64,000 nucleotides of DNA from Dactylonectria macrodidyma. Lineage: Eukaryota > Ascomycota > Sordariomycetes > Hypocreales > Nectriaceae. Both the position numbers and the translations under genes were made by a program. Numbering within the stretch: the stretch's first letter is position 1; the number at the start of each line of letters is the position of its first letter. The notes under the pieces are model-generated. The model did no database searches, was not told the origin of the DNA, and saw only the letters and a list, made by a program, of their open reading frames with translations. The stretch spans positions 1 through 64,000 of the forward strand of contig JAGMUV010000056.1 of the NCBI GenBank assembly GCA_020744425.1, given 5' to 3'. Positions 29,985 to 41,117 of this stretch are shown one piece after another.

Positions 29985-30260
29985 TAGGCATCTCCCTGCT
30001 CTTAGTCAGAGAGATGCTTTTTGCAGTAGTCAAAAAGAGGTCTTTACTTTTAGTCAAGAGATCCCTGCTCTTAGTCAAATCACCTTGTCCTTACGGAGTA
30101 CAGTACTGTAGTAAAAAAAAAAGAGATCTGTGCTTTTAGTCAAAAAGAGGTCCCTTCTCTTAGTCAAATTAGATCCTTCCCTTAGTCAATTTAGATCCTT
30201 GCCCTTAGTCAATTTAGCTCCTTGTCCTTAGTAAAAACAGAGAGATCTGTGCTTTTGGTT
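29985..30260. repeat. Diverged minisatellite related to the 27-kb array
   Basis: Irregular units of about 20 bp with the core TCCCTGCTCTTAGTCAAA or TCCTTGCCCTTAGTCAAT. The core resembles the CCCTGTTTTAGTCAAA unit of the arrays at 27 kb and 50.9 kb. Downstream (30282-30440, plus strand) a decayed frame has VKNWKTVDVAQLGKIENAF, one TGA, then GDDMDIGQWEVFDM and a stop; I do not recognise it. Confidence 0.5.
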
Positions 30261-30440
30261 AAAGACGCCCTTGCTCAAACGATGTCAAAAACTGGAAGAC
30301 AGTTGATGTTGCTCAGCTGGGAAAGATAGAAAACGCCTTCCAAGACTCTATTGTTGTCGATGGCTGAGGTTGGGAGGAGACCGATTTGGAAAATAGTGGA
30401 GATGATATGGACATCGGCCAATGGGAGGTTTTTGACATGT

Positions 30441-30855
30441 AAAATACCAGGCCACAAAGGCTTAACCTTGCCCCAGGCATCAAGCGTCTAGCGGTGGGGC
30501 AGCGGCCCCGAGTTGTCGCAGACGATTCTTGACCTTCAACCCCACCGCAAGCTAGCCTGCTCCATGAGCCAGAAGAGGCTCATTAACACAGCACTTAATG
30601 GCTCCCCGACTGTCTCCCGGAAAGCTTGACCAGATCCGTGTCATGCTACAGTATGTATGTATGTACAGTACTTAGTGTTTGGCGCCATGGATGAAGTGGA
30701 TGATTGCTGACGCCGGAAGAGGACAGTGGCTCCAACCACTCTTCGTTCATCCAATTCTTGCCAGTTGGCACCTGCTTGCGGATGTGGGCGCTCCTTTCTG
30801 AGCCTCGCTAGCCATGTACAGTAAGGGCCGCGAAACATGTCCGCCAACAGAATAT
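30441..30855. other. Intergenic, nothing recognised
   Basis: No gene or repeat was identified between the decayed frame and the piggyBac left end. Confidence 0.4.
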
Positions 30856-31056
30856 CCCTTTGAGTGGCATAAGCCTCCACCTCCCCCTCAGACAGGGGGG
30901 TCTAGCCAACCAAAGAGCGTCAAATCAAAGGTACATCGATTCCTTCCTATTCTGGGTGGTGCCAGAGGTACCAGCAATTCCCCTCTCTACATAAAGCTAC
31001 ATTACACTCCTGACAACGCCATCGTGACCGCGGCGCCCTTCGGCTGTTCCCACTTA

Positions 31057-33252
31057 CCATGCAGTACCCACCTGCCGTACGTACCCACCTACCGTACAGC
31101 AAAAAGAAAATTCCCCCATACAAAATGCTCATCTTCACTTGCACGGTGCTCGGCCAAAATTGAAGCTATTGCCATGAAACAATGTCTGTTTTATTAAGAG
31201 TTTCGTAGTGTTTGATATTATCACATTAATTTTTTGATCACATATGCAGTATGGTCGCATGGCACTAATGTAAATTATCTCAAAATGCTTCCCTCATTAC
31301 CCAGCCTTCCCGAAGCTTCATCAAATTTTTATCTATGCCAGCCTTCCTTAATCACCTCGAAAATGCCTCAGACGTCTTATATAGAGAACGATGTTATTGA
31401 AGCCATACTAGATGTCACAGATAATGGCCTCTCGCAGAACCAGGCCGCCTAGAAGCATGGCATACCTCTGACCACTCTCTATGACCGATTAAGAGGCCTA
31501 CCGTCAAAGTCTGAGGTCATCCAGCCTGCCCAGCTATTATCCAAGTCACAGGAGGCCAGATTAGTTACATGGATACTGAGACAAGAGGCCTTGGGCTATG
31601 CCCCTTCTCACAGTCAAGTTCGCGCTACCGTAGCTGCCCTCTTAAGACAACAAGGCCAGGAAAGGCCTATTGGTGTACACTGGCTAGCCAGGTTCATAAA
31701 ACGTCATCCAAAGATCAAAACAAAGGTAGGAAAACGTCAGGAGGCTGCAAGATTCAATTCTTTTACTCCAATGGCCGTCAATTGGTACTTTGATATCCGG
31801 GAGAGCGAGTATGGCTGGATCAAGCCAGAAAACACTGTTAATGTTGACGAGGGCGGTATCATGGCTGGATTTAGTAAGTATTTATTGTTTTTATTATAAA
31901 AGTTACTAATCCATTGTGAATCTAGGCTTGGATTCCTTAGTTATCGGCAGTAGCGATCCTAAGCGGAAGGCCTTCCTCAAAGGCTCTCAGTCCCGCGCTT
32001 GGACTAGCTTTATTAAAGCCGTGACTGCAGATAGCCGTCTTTTAAAACCAGGAAATATTTTCAAAGGAAAAGAGCTTTAGAAACAGTGGTTTATCGATGA
32101 GTTTACGAAGATAGTTAACTAGTATTATATCACTTCTGAGAAGGGCTGGACAGACAACCATATTGCTGTCGAGTGGCTTAAAGAGGTCTATCTGCTATAA
32201 ACACAGCCAGAAGACGAGTCTTATGCCAGGCTTATCATATTAGATGGCTATGGAAGCCACGTATCTGTGCGTATCTAGCTAGCTTGAATCATGAACGTCG
32301 CTGATTTAAAATCCAGGATGAGTGGATGGCTACGTGCTTTTTAAACAATGTATATTGTTATTACCTGCTGTCTCATTACTCCCATGGCCTACAGCCGCTA
32401 GATAATGGCGTTTTCAATGACTCTAAGGCTGCATATCGTAAAGAACTCTAAAATTTGTCAAGCCTGACTGATTCTGCACTAGTGGATAAGGTCAACTTCA
32501 TCAAGGCTTATGCCAAAGCCAGGGAAGTGGGTATGACCAAGAAAAACATACTCTCGAGTTGGAGAGTGACTAGAAATTAGCCAATTTCACGACGGAAAGC
32601 CCTCACACATCCAGAGATTCAACCAGACAAGAAGGAAACGACGCCTGCGTCAGAGGGCCTCAGTAACACACAACGCGACTCTGATAATACGCCAAAGACC
32701 AGCCGTCATATCAGAGATCTGGGAAAGAACAAGACCCCTTCTACCAGAAGACGGTATTCTGTGATATCGAAAGGGTTTGAAGCCCAGGAGTCAAAGATAG
32801 CCTCCCTGAGCGTAAGAATCACCAGTCTGGAGGAGGAAGTCGGCCGGTTGAGTAGAGGCAAGAAGAGGAAGGCGATACCCAATCCCAATAAGAAGTTCAT
32901 GACATTAGCTGAGGCTCTAGTAACTAGCGAAACTATTTCCGAGCCACTCCAAGCAAATGAAGAGACAGGGGCTGTTGAGGATGTGATCGAGGTGGGAGGG
33001 ATGCAGGAGGATGAAAGTTCAAATTCGGAGGCCGAAGAGTTACCTGTCGTACGCACCCGCAGTGGCCGTGAAGTTAAAAGACCAAGAAAATATTAAAATA
33101 CAATCTATTCTCATCTGAAATCTAGAATCAATTTATTTTTACTATTTTTGGTGAATTTTCCCCATGAGGTTAAAAAATTGCATTTTGTATGGGGAACATT
33201 TTTTTTTGGCTGTATGGGAGGTGGGTACGTACGGCAGGTGGGTACTGCATGG
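31057..33252 (+). mobile_element. Pogo/Fot1-type element (2196 bp) inserted in the piggyBac element
   Basis: Inverted repeats begin CCATGCAGTACCCACCTGCC at 31057 and, on the minus strand, from 33252. TA flanks each side (31055-31056, 33253-33254). Each repeat contains two tandem 17-bp modules, GTACCCACCTGCCGTAC and GTACCCACCTACCGTAC. The element encodes a decayed DDE transposase. Confidence 0.85.
31363..33096 (+). pseudogene. Pogo-type transposase with six in-frame stops
   Basis: The ATG at 31363 begins an HTH N-terminus, then a CENP-B-like DNA-binding region (GVHWLARFIKRHPKIKTK) and the DDE domain with NVDEGGIMAG and LIILDGYGSH. Introns 31874-31925 (52 nt) and 32267-32316 (50 nt) splice one continuous frame of 544 codons ending at 33096. 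Stops at 31450, 32078, 32120, 32198, 32449 and 32578 all sit where Q or W is expected, so each fits a single C-to-T change on one strand. A Lys/Glu coiled coil and Arg-rich tail end the protein. It is inactive. Confidence 0.8.
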
Positions 33253-35309
33253 TACAGCAGACAACGGAGCCTTCCTTTTGCGCTTACGTGTCCGACCCAT
33301 TTGACAGCCCTTACAAGCAAGGCATTCTGATTTCCCTTTGCGGACTAGATTATGCTGTGAGATAGGCGTAAATTCGTCTCCCGTTCGAAACCTCTTCCGA
33401 GACTTCGTCTCTGAGGCATAGGTCTTGATAAGGCTGTAGACAAGCTGCTGCCGCCATTCAGCCTGACTGTCCATTGGCTTCCATTGTGGCTGGCCTCTTT
33501 TCTGTAAAAGGAAGCTATTCACAAGGGCTATTTCTAGCAAAAAGTCCCAAGCTAGGGCTTTCCAACCGCCCCTACGGATACGGCGGTTAGGGCTCCAATA
33601 AGACCGTAGCTGGTCACCGCGGTCTACAGCGTTCATCTCGTCATTGTAGGTAGCAGCGATAGATGGGATAGAAATCTCTTTCACCTGGCTACCAGCAAAA
33701 AAACGCTGTATTGGCCGTGCTCGAATTTTGTCTGTTGTCGGCTTCTTCCGTAGGCGGACGCTTCTTTCATCGCCGGAAAACACAGTCGATAGGAATAGCA
33801 CGAGGGCGTTGTCTTTCCACGCGATCTGATTAACCTAGCGGAAGACAAATTAGTAAGAGAAATACAGCTAACTGTGTCCTAGTGACTGACCTTGTTATCT
33901 GCCGTAGGGATAGCCTTGAGGACGTTGAATTCGAGGCTGCCGTCAGCTGTGTTGTCCTTCTCTTTCAGCTTGACTAGGGATATGTGTAAGCCACAGTTAC
34001 GGCGGGCTGTGCCTGTGGCTCCGTGACCTAGCTGACGGAGCTGGCGAAAGAGGTCATTAGAAGAGAATAGGTTATCGAGAAAGACGTGATATGTGGATTC
34101 CGGCAGCAGATTTACTAGGGCAACAACCACGGCTTGGGTCGGGTTCAGGTAGGCTGTCTTCCTCTCTCGTATCTGCCGCCGGCTTCGCCGTAGCTGTGTT
34201 CCTTGCCGTAGCCGTCGAGCCGGCCGGACCCCTACGGGCCCGAACTTCCGGCCCGGCCTATGCCAAATCCACCGCAAAAAATAGCCCCTTTGGGCCACAG
34301 CCCACACTTTAAAGCCCGTTGGTATCGGTTTATTAGGGACATGTGTTGTCTCATGAGACCGGCCGAGGAAGCGGACCATACACTCATCCACAGCGATTGA
34401 TGTGCCCGGGATGTAGAAAACCGTAGACATATGCTGTATGTGGTCAGACCAGGCGTTAACCCGGCTGAAGATCCTGCCGTAGAAGGTCACATCGGGGTTC
34501 GTATCAATAGTTGCGTGGTCAAAGAGACGGAGATGCCGTGATATTAGCTGAAAACGCCGTAAAGGCATCCATTTGATGATTGGATGCGTAGCACATATCT
34601 TCCCTGGCCCAGAAGCCTCCCAATAGTCCTTGATCTTCGGTTCCTTATGAATTCGCATATATATTAAGATTGCAATCCATATGTAGATTTCTGGGGAAGA
34701 GATTGGCGTCCATTCAAGTAGCCGTGACTGCGGCTTTAACCTGCGGCTTCCGGCCTCGTGCTGCTGCAATAGGTAACTAACCTAGCTATTAGTATAGCCG
34801 ACCCAGCTTTCTACTAGGAAAATAGGTAGGAATTCCTGGAATAGCAATAGCGGCTCTTGGGGCAAAGCTATGATCGTAGGGGCCCGGCTTGGACCTAGGT
34901 CCATCGGCTCAAAGTTGTAGCCGCGGTCCGGAACCGGCTTTTCTATTGGCCGGCAGGTGTTATCAGCAGCTTGCTCGCGGCGGCTATTATCAACACGAAT
35001 AAAGCTATTATCATCATAGGCGTTGACTGCCTCGCTGCAGGCCTGTTGGGAATCCATGGGAATGTAAAGAACGTGTTGTATGAGGAAATGTGTGGTGTTG
35101 ATTCTGACCCCTCTGTAGGTCACTCCTTGTACCTCAGCTATCGCAAGGGTGATGTGGGGCTAGCCAAGGGGGTGGATGCTTATGCCACTCAAAGGGATAG
35201 GCGATGTACCTTATCTGGGGCCGAAAATTGACTAGGCGGTCAGCATTGGCAAAATGAGAGCTTTACGTCTGACTACGCCCCCGGGGGATGTAATCAACGT
35301 TGATGGTGG

Positions 35310-35390
35310 TGACTGAATGAATGAATGAAATTTATTCCGCCCGGGAGGACTAACCTCATAGGGCCAAGTGCGCGGGTACGGAGCTATTCG
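35310..35390 (-). repeat. LINE 3' end with CATT microsatellite tail
   Basis: On the minus strand, TTGGCCCTATGAGGTTAGTC, CCCGGGCGG and AATAAATTT lead into CATTCATTCATTC. It matches the 3' segment at 25396-25470 apart from the tail. Confidence 0.45.
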
Positions 35391-35761
35391 TATTGTCGAG
35401 GCTCTTCTCTGTGCCTCTGGAAAGGAGTGGGATAGAGTGTCATTACTCGCCACCCAACCTGTCAATCCCCAGGGTTAGAGGAGGGATCGGGAATGAGTCG
35501 ACGACGGTGCAGTTCATACAGATCGGCGAGAGCTCGTAGGGAGGTTATTGAGTAATATTCCGTGATAATTACGACAAAACACGTTAATAGAGATTTCGTA
35601 ATTTTGTTTTCATCCGTAGGGTCTGCCATTCGCTCCCGTTCCTCATTCATGTAACTTACAAGATTTCGTCGTATCCACCAAAGCAGCCCAAATCTCATCG
35701 CGTCCTCTCGCTTATGATATGATACTCATTCGTAATCCTAACCCCCCTCTCCAATGCATCC
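35391..35761. other. Intergenic, nothing recognised
   Basis: This is the 3' side of the rhodopsin-like gene. Short antisense frames here are shadows. Confidence 0.4.
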
Positions 35762-37023
35762 TCATCCATCTGTTTCTGCCTCGCTAAAGATACGTAGGTT
35801 GCTTGAGATTTGCCCGCTGTTGTCCTTGTATTTGCTTCGGTTGCGGGAAATCCATTTGTCGAGGAATGGTTTATAGATAGGTCGGATGACAGGGATGCCA
35901 ATGCAGATTAGGGTGACGGCCATTTCGGCGGCGGACCAGACGATGATGCCGACCGTGTCCTCTGTGAGGAGTTAGGTGGTGTTGAGTTTGCAGTAAATTG
36001 AAGGTAAATGGTGTACTTAGGTAGTTGTCGGTGGCGAGCTCGGGGACCTCGGTGCATCGCTTAATGCCACATGCAGCGGCGCTATAGAGATCTACAGTTA
36101 AGTCTTTGCGACTTTTCGTAGCCAGGGGAATATCTCGACTTACACTACACCAAGACTCATGCTGGCCAGGATAACCATCTTCTCCCGCTTGTTGATTTGG
36201 AGATTCCAGAGAATTATCCAAGGAAATAGTGCAAAGAAAAGATCCGTAAGAACACAAATAACTAACAGCTCTGTCAGCTCTCGATTCTTGTCGCAATTTG
36301 ATAATTGCACCACTTACCTCCCAGAAGGAGACACGCTGGCAAAACGTCGACGTGACATTCTCCATCGCCCCTTTGATCCCAGAGATACCTTATCGGCTTG
36401 CATTGGAACCAAAAGACAAAGACCGTCGCGATGGAAATCCCCATCAAGATACACATCATCCCCCAAATGGCAATTTTGTGCCACAGCTCTTGGACAATCC
36501 GTAGCAAGAAAAGTCCAAGCGACCACTTCGCAAGAGCCATGCCCAGAACCGCAAAGGTCTGCCCGATCGACTCCAACAGGAGGGCATTGATGACAAGCTC
36601 CGGGTCCTTCGTCGCCACCGCAGACGTATCCTGTCCAAACCCATAGTGTCCCGCTATCGTTGTACATATCGTATTGATCATTAAAAAAAACTAGATCCAT
36701 AGCCGTGTTAACATTGCGTGAGACTGTCTGATCCAGCAGACTGGATGAGGCTATAACAGCCACCAACAAACAAGGACAACAGTTTGGCGCGAATTTCATG
36801 CGCAAAGAGGAATCGAAGCAGAGTAAAAAAGACAGAAAAAGAACAGCAACTTGAGACTTGGACCTGAACTTACAAAGGAAATGATGTAAACGTGGTCGTC
36901 CATGCCGTACCAGTGCACCAGAAACACACGTGTGTACGTGCGCAGGATAACAAAGACAAAGACAAGCCCTGTGAGCGCCCACATCACGGCAATGGCCTGA
37001 GGGCCGTCGCCTTGCAATGCCAT
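35762..37023 (-). CDS. Rhodopsin-domain integral membrane protein (Pth11/SAT4-like)
   Basis: Five exons on the minus strand: 37023-36874, 36690-36318, 36270-36144, 36081-36017 and 35961-35762, with GT-AG introns of 183, 47, 62 and 55 nt. The product has a first span (VMWALTGLVFVFVILRTYTR), the WYGMDDHVYI motif, then HYGFGQD, MALAKWSLGLFLLRI, the pair CKPIRYLWD, TDLFFALFPWIILWNLQINKREKM, CGIKRC, DTVGIIVWSAAEMAVTLICIG and a charged tail. This order is typical of the fungal rhodopsin-like family PF20684, which has seven spans and lies in the plasma membrane. No stop or frameshift is seen. The third acceptor (gacag at 36271) was chosen because it preserves frame. The ligand is unknown. Confidence 0.72.
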
Positions 37024-37379
37024 TGTCGTGGTTTACTCCAACCTGCCACAGCGCTCTTGCAGGAAGAGTTGTAAGCAATGGCTTTTGTCTGTCAGCCAGC
37101 TGCCAACTGGCAACTGAGTACAGCACCAGAAGCAAGAAAACAGAATTAAATCTGCGAGTCAGATGCGTGGCATCAAGAAAAAGAGCAGGGGAGAAAGAGG
37201 GGGGTGGGGGGGTGGGGGGGGAGAGAAGGAAAGGAAATGTGCCGCCGCATACAGACAAGAAAGATTTCCTGTGCAGTAGGGATGCCAGCTGGTACAATCA
37301 CATGTCAAAAGTCTGACCCCACGCACCACCAACGGGGAGCCAATAGGTACGGTAGCACATTAGTGTGAGTCACGTACGC
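37024..37379. promoter_or_regulatory. Upstream region of the rhodopsin-like gene with a G-rich tract
   Basis: At 37199-37222 the plus strand has three G runs (4 to 8 G) separated by single T, which could form a quadruplex on that strand and a C-rich motif in the 5' UTR or promoter of the minus-strand gene. No other signal is clear. Confidence 0.35.
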
Positions 37380-37715
37380 AAACGGCTATATATATAAAAG
37401 CCTCTTAATAGCGATATGACATTAAAGGAATTATCTGTCAGAGGGCGTACGCGATTAAGTTCAGGGATAATAATAAGATATATTTAGTCTCGATAACAGA
37501 TCTCAGCTAGGGGAGCTTGAGGTCTAATATCTTATTATAGGATATTTTTTAAGTAGCTTAATAGGGTTTATTAGTGTAAACTGGCCAGATTTGATAGGGT
37601 ATAGATAAAATTATACCCTTTTCGAGCCCTTCCACTGTAGAAGTCTTAAAACCCTATTATCTCTATAACTAACTCGCCTTTAAACCCAGGGGTAACTTAC
37701 CTTCGTATTATGATA
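37380..37715. other. AT-rich decayed segment
   Basis: Strongly TA-rich sequence with no frame. It has the look of RIP-type decay and abuts the C-terminal end of the monooxygenase relic. Confidence 0.4.
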
Positions 37716-39024
<1,309 letters not shown>

Positions 39025-40853
39025 GTTGATGATCAATTGTAAATTGGGTGGTATGGTGAGGTGCGTTCTTGTTTCCGAGTTGAACGTGTGGGTAGTGAAT
39101 ATTCTTTACCAAATTTTGTGGAAGTAATACTGCCGCGATGACCTCAGAATATAGAAACTTAGCTCGAGCACCGTCTGTGAATCGAACTTACAGGCCCAGC
39201 TTCCCCACTGGAATTGCAACCTCTCGGTCGGGATGTGGACGTGTTTCCGGTTATCGATACAAGGTTGCGACGGGCCGCATCACTTCAAGACCCTGTAGCC
39301 CCCGGGTCCGGTTAAATACCGAATACAGGCCGTCGCTTATGCCGCTGCCGAGACCCTGTCAACATGACCTAAGGAGATTCCAGGGCTGCGTCCCTGGATT
39401 GTAAGTGGCCTAGATCCCCGTACAGGGGTTTGTGGAGCCCACCCCTCGTTAGGATGCGAATGCGAATAAATTCCTATGTCATGGCAAATGCCGCAGCCCT
39501 AGCACCACGACTACCGGCCGCCGAGAGCCGCCCCCACCGCTCTGCTGGGCGGAGGCATCTTGCGGGGAACGAGTGGAGTCGATCTGTGCGGGGGACCAGA
39601 TCTGGGTATTGGGGTCTTGACAGGTTGAGGTCTTGTCTTAGATGACTTCAATTGAGAGCATTCATATATGACTCAATTGACCATCCCAGTGACCATCAGT
39701 GATATCTAGCCCGTATCGTCATGTCAATGGTTTGCCACGATGACATGCAATAAAAGTCTCATTTGTCGCCTGGCAAACTCGGTTCGCGACGCTTGCCCCT
39801 GAGCCCTGAGGGGATATTAATCCAGCGCCGTTGCTGCTGCCAGCTTAACCGAGCCTTGCTGCAACTCTTGGTGGCGTACAAGGTTTGCCCATCCCTAAAC
39901 CACTCGTTTGAGCCGTGAGAAGAAGCTTGTCATGGCTGTCAAAAGGCCTGCTAGCGCCAGCATCCACCACTCCTTCACGGAGCTAGCGGCCTGTACTAAG
40001 GCACAGACTGGGTTGCCTACTGGCCCGGGAGGCTTGTCACAATGTGCATCGCGTAAATGGAACTCGGACGTCCTGCCATTTTCGACCTTATTCCCGTTCC
40101 CCGTCTGTTTGCCCGTGCACCTTAGGTGAACGGATTACCATAAGCAAAAGAAATGCCGTCGGCCCGGGTGGGATGAAGGTGGCAAAAGATTTTAAGTTTG
40201 TCAAAGTGGATAGAGATTTTCGTCAGCACCTGACTGTGGCGTGTGTGGCTGGTCGAAAGCAGGGTCGAGTTCAGGCGATGCGAAAATGTGGTTATGTATC
40301 GGTAGTTCATTGCACCAAAATGGCCGCCTTTGAAGCGGAATGAAACGACTTTTGGACAACAGGTCCGAATCGGCACCCAGTTCCGAACGTACCAAAGGAG
40401 TCAGTTTGGTTGTGATGCACTGTTATATGATTACTATTATCGATACTGTATTAGTCTACCTTGTTGTAGGCTATGACAATCCCAACATTTATAGAAGAGG
40501 AAAGCCATATTAGTAAGCTAACTCAGTAAAAAACCTCTTACACCACTATTTCTCTTCTTCTGCAACAACAAATAAGGACGCATCCACGTTTTTCCATTCC
40601 TACTACTTCCTTCCCAGTATCTTGGATCTTTACATAGTCCGGTGGGGCCGATTCTATCTATCCTCGGCTTCTGCCTTCGGCTTCACCTGCAGCTTCTGCT
40701 CTAAAAGATCCGGGCCCTAGCCTGGTCTGGCCGTCGCCGGTGCGAGAGCTACGCCCTGTATTTTATGTGTTAGGTGCATAGGGTACCAATTTAGCGAGCT
40801 GACTTTTCTGCGGTGCGACTAGGCCGCAGTCACAGCCTAGTCAAAGAAATTGG
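39025..40853. other. Long gene-poor stretch
   Basis: No convincing frame. A segment near 39410-39475 ending GCGAATAAATTCC resembles a LINE 3' end but is not clear enough to call. Composition is mixed. Confidence 0.4.
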
Positions 40854-40925
40854 GACCCCTGGTCGGAATCGAACCGACATTCCGAACGAGGCGACCATGA
40901 CAGTTAAACACTCTGCCACAAGGGG
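40854..40925 (-). tRNA. tRNA-like sequence, probably a pseudo-tRNA or SINE head
   Basis: On the minus strand, CCCCTTG and its partner CAGGGG form most of an acceptor stem. GCAG and CTGT can pair as a D stem, and GTCGG-TTCGATT-CCGAC is an excellent T arm and B box. The anticodon arm does not fold: no loop with T33 and a 5-bp stem is found. So it is either a mutated tRNA gene or the tRNA-derived head of a short interspersed element; the 3' side continues with hairpin-forming sequence. Confidence 0.4.
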
Positions 40926-41117
40926 TTGCACTGTTATATAGAGATATCCCGTTGCGAATCACTTGCCTCGTCAACCTATGAAGTAAAACACAACTATATC
41001 CCATAATTTGGCTTTTTTCCGAAACTGAAACTCACTACGTTTGTCAACTTCATTCACCACGTCTGTCGCTGGCGTTATCGAGCCCAGGCCTGTGCCCTTG
41101 GCAATGAGAGCAACAAC

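Larger units (their letters stand above)
30947..35057 (-). pseudogene. piggyBac transposase, one stop and one transposon insertion
   Basis: The likely ATG is at 35057 (MDSQQACSEAV). The frame has a single TAG at 34784-34782, where Q or W is expected, then continues to a 56-nt intron 33890-33835 (gtcagt...ctag) that joins TADNK to VNQIAWKDNA. Family acidic residues are visible: IAVDECMVRF, VFLDNLFSS and MNAVDRGDQLRSYW. At 33254 the frame enters the pogo element; skipping it and one TA restores APLSAV to SGNSRR and ends in the typical Cys-rich C-terminal domain (CQECNVALC...CWYLWH) with a stop at 30947. The gene was thus near-intact when the pogo element landed. Confidence 0.75.
30856..35196 (-). 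mobile_element. piggyBac-type DNA transposon containing a pogo insertion
   Basis: The ends form inverted repeats of about 25-30 bp beginning CCCTTTGAGTGGCATAAGC (plus strand at 30856; minus strand from 35196). CCCTTT is a typical piggyBac terminus. The element encodes a DDE_Tnp_1_7 transposase on the minus strand. A complete TA-flanked pogo element (31057-33252) is inserted near the 3' end. The expected TTAA target is not seen; the flanks read ATAT and ATAG, so either the target decayed or the boundary differs. Confidence 0.75.

Noticed and set aside
36303..37297. Long minus-strand frame overlapping the rhodopsin-like gene
   Set aside because: It crosses the 183-nt intron and the real exons in another frame; the spliced gene explains the region.
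39138..39404. 88-codon Arg/Ser/Pro-rich frame
   Set aside because: No motif, no spliced context; composition suggests non-coding GC-rich sequence.
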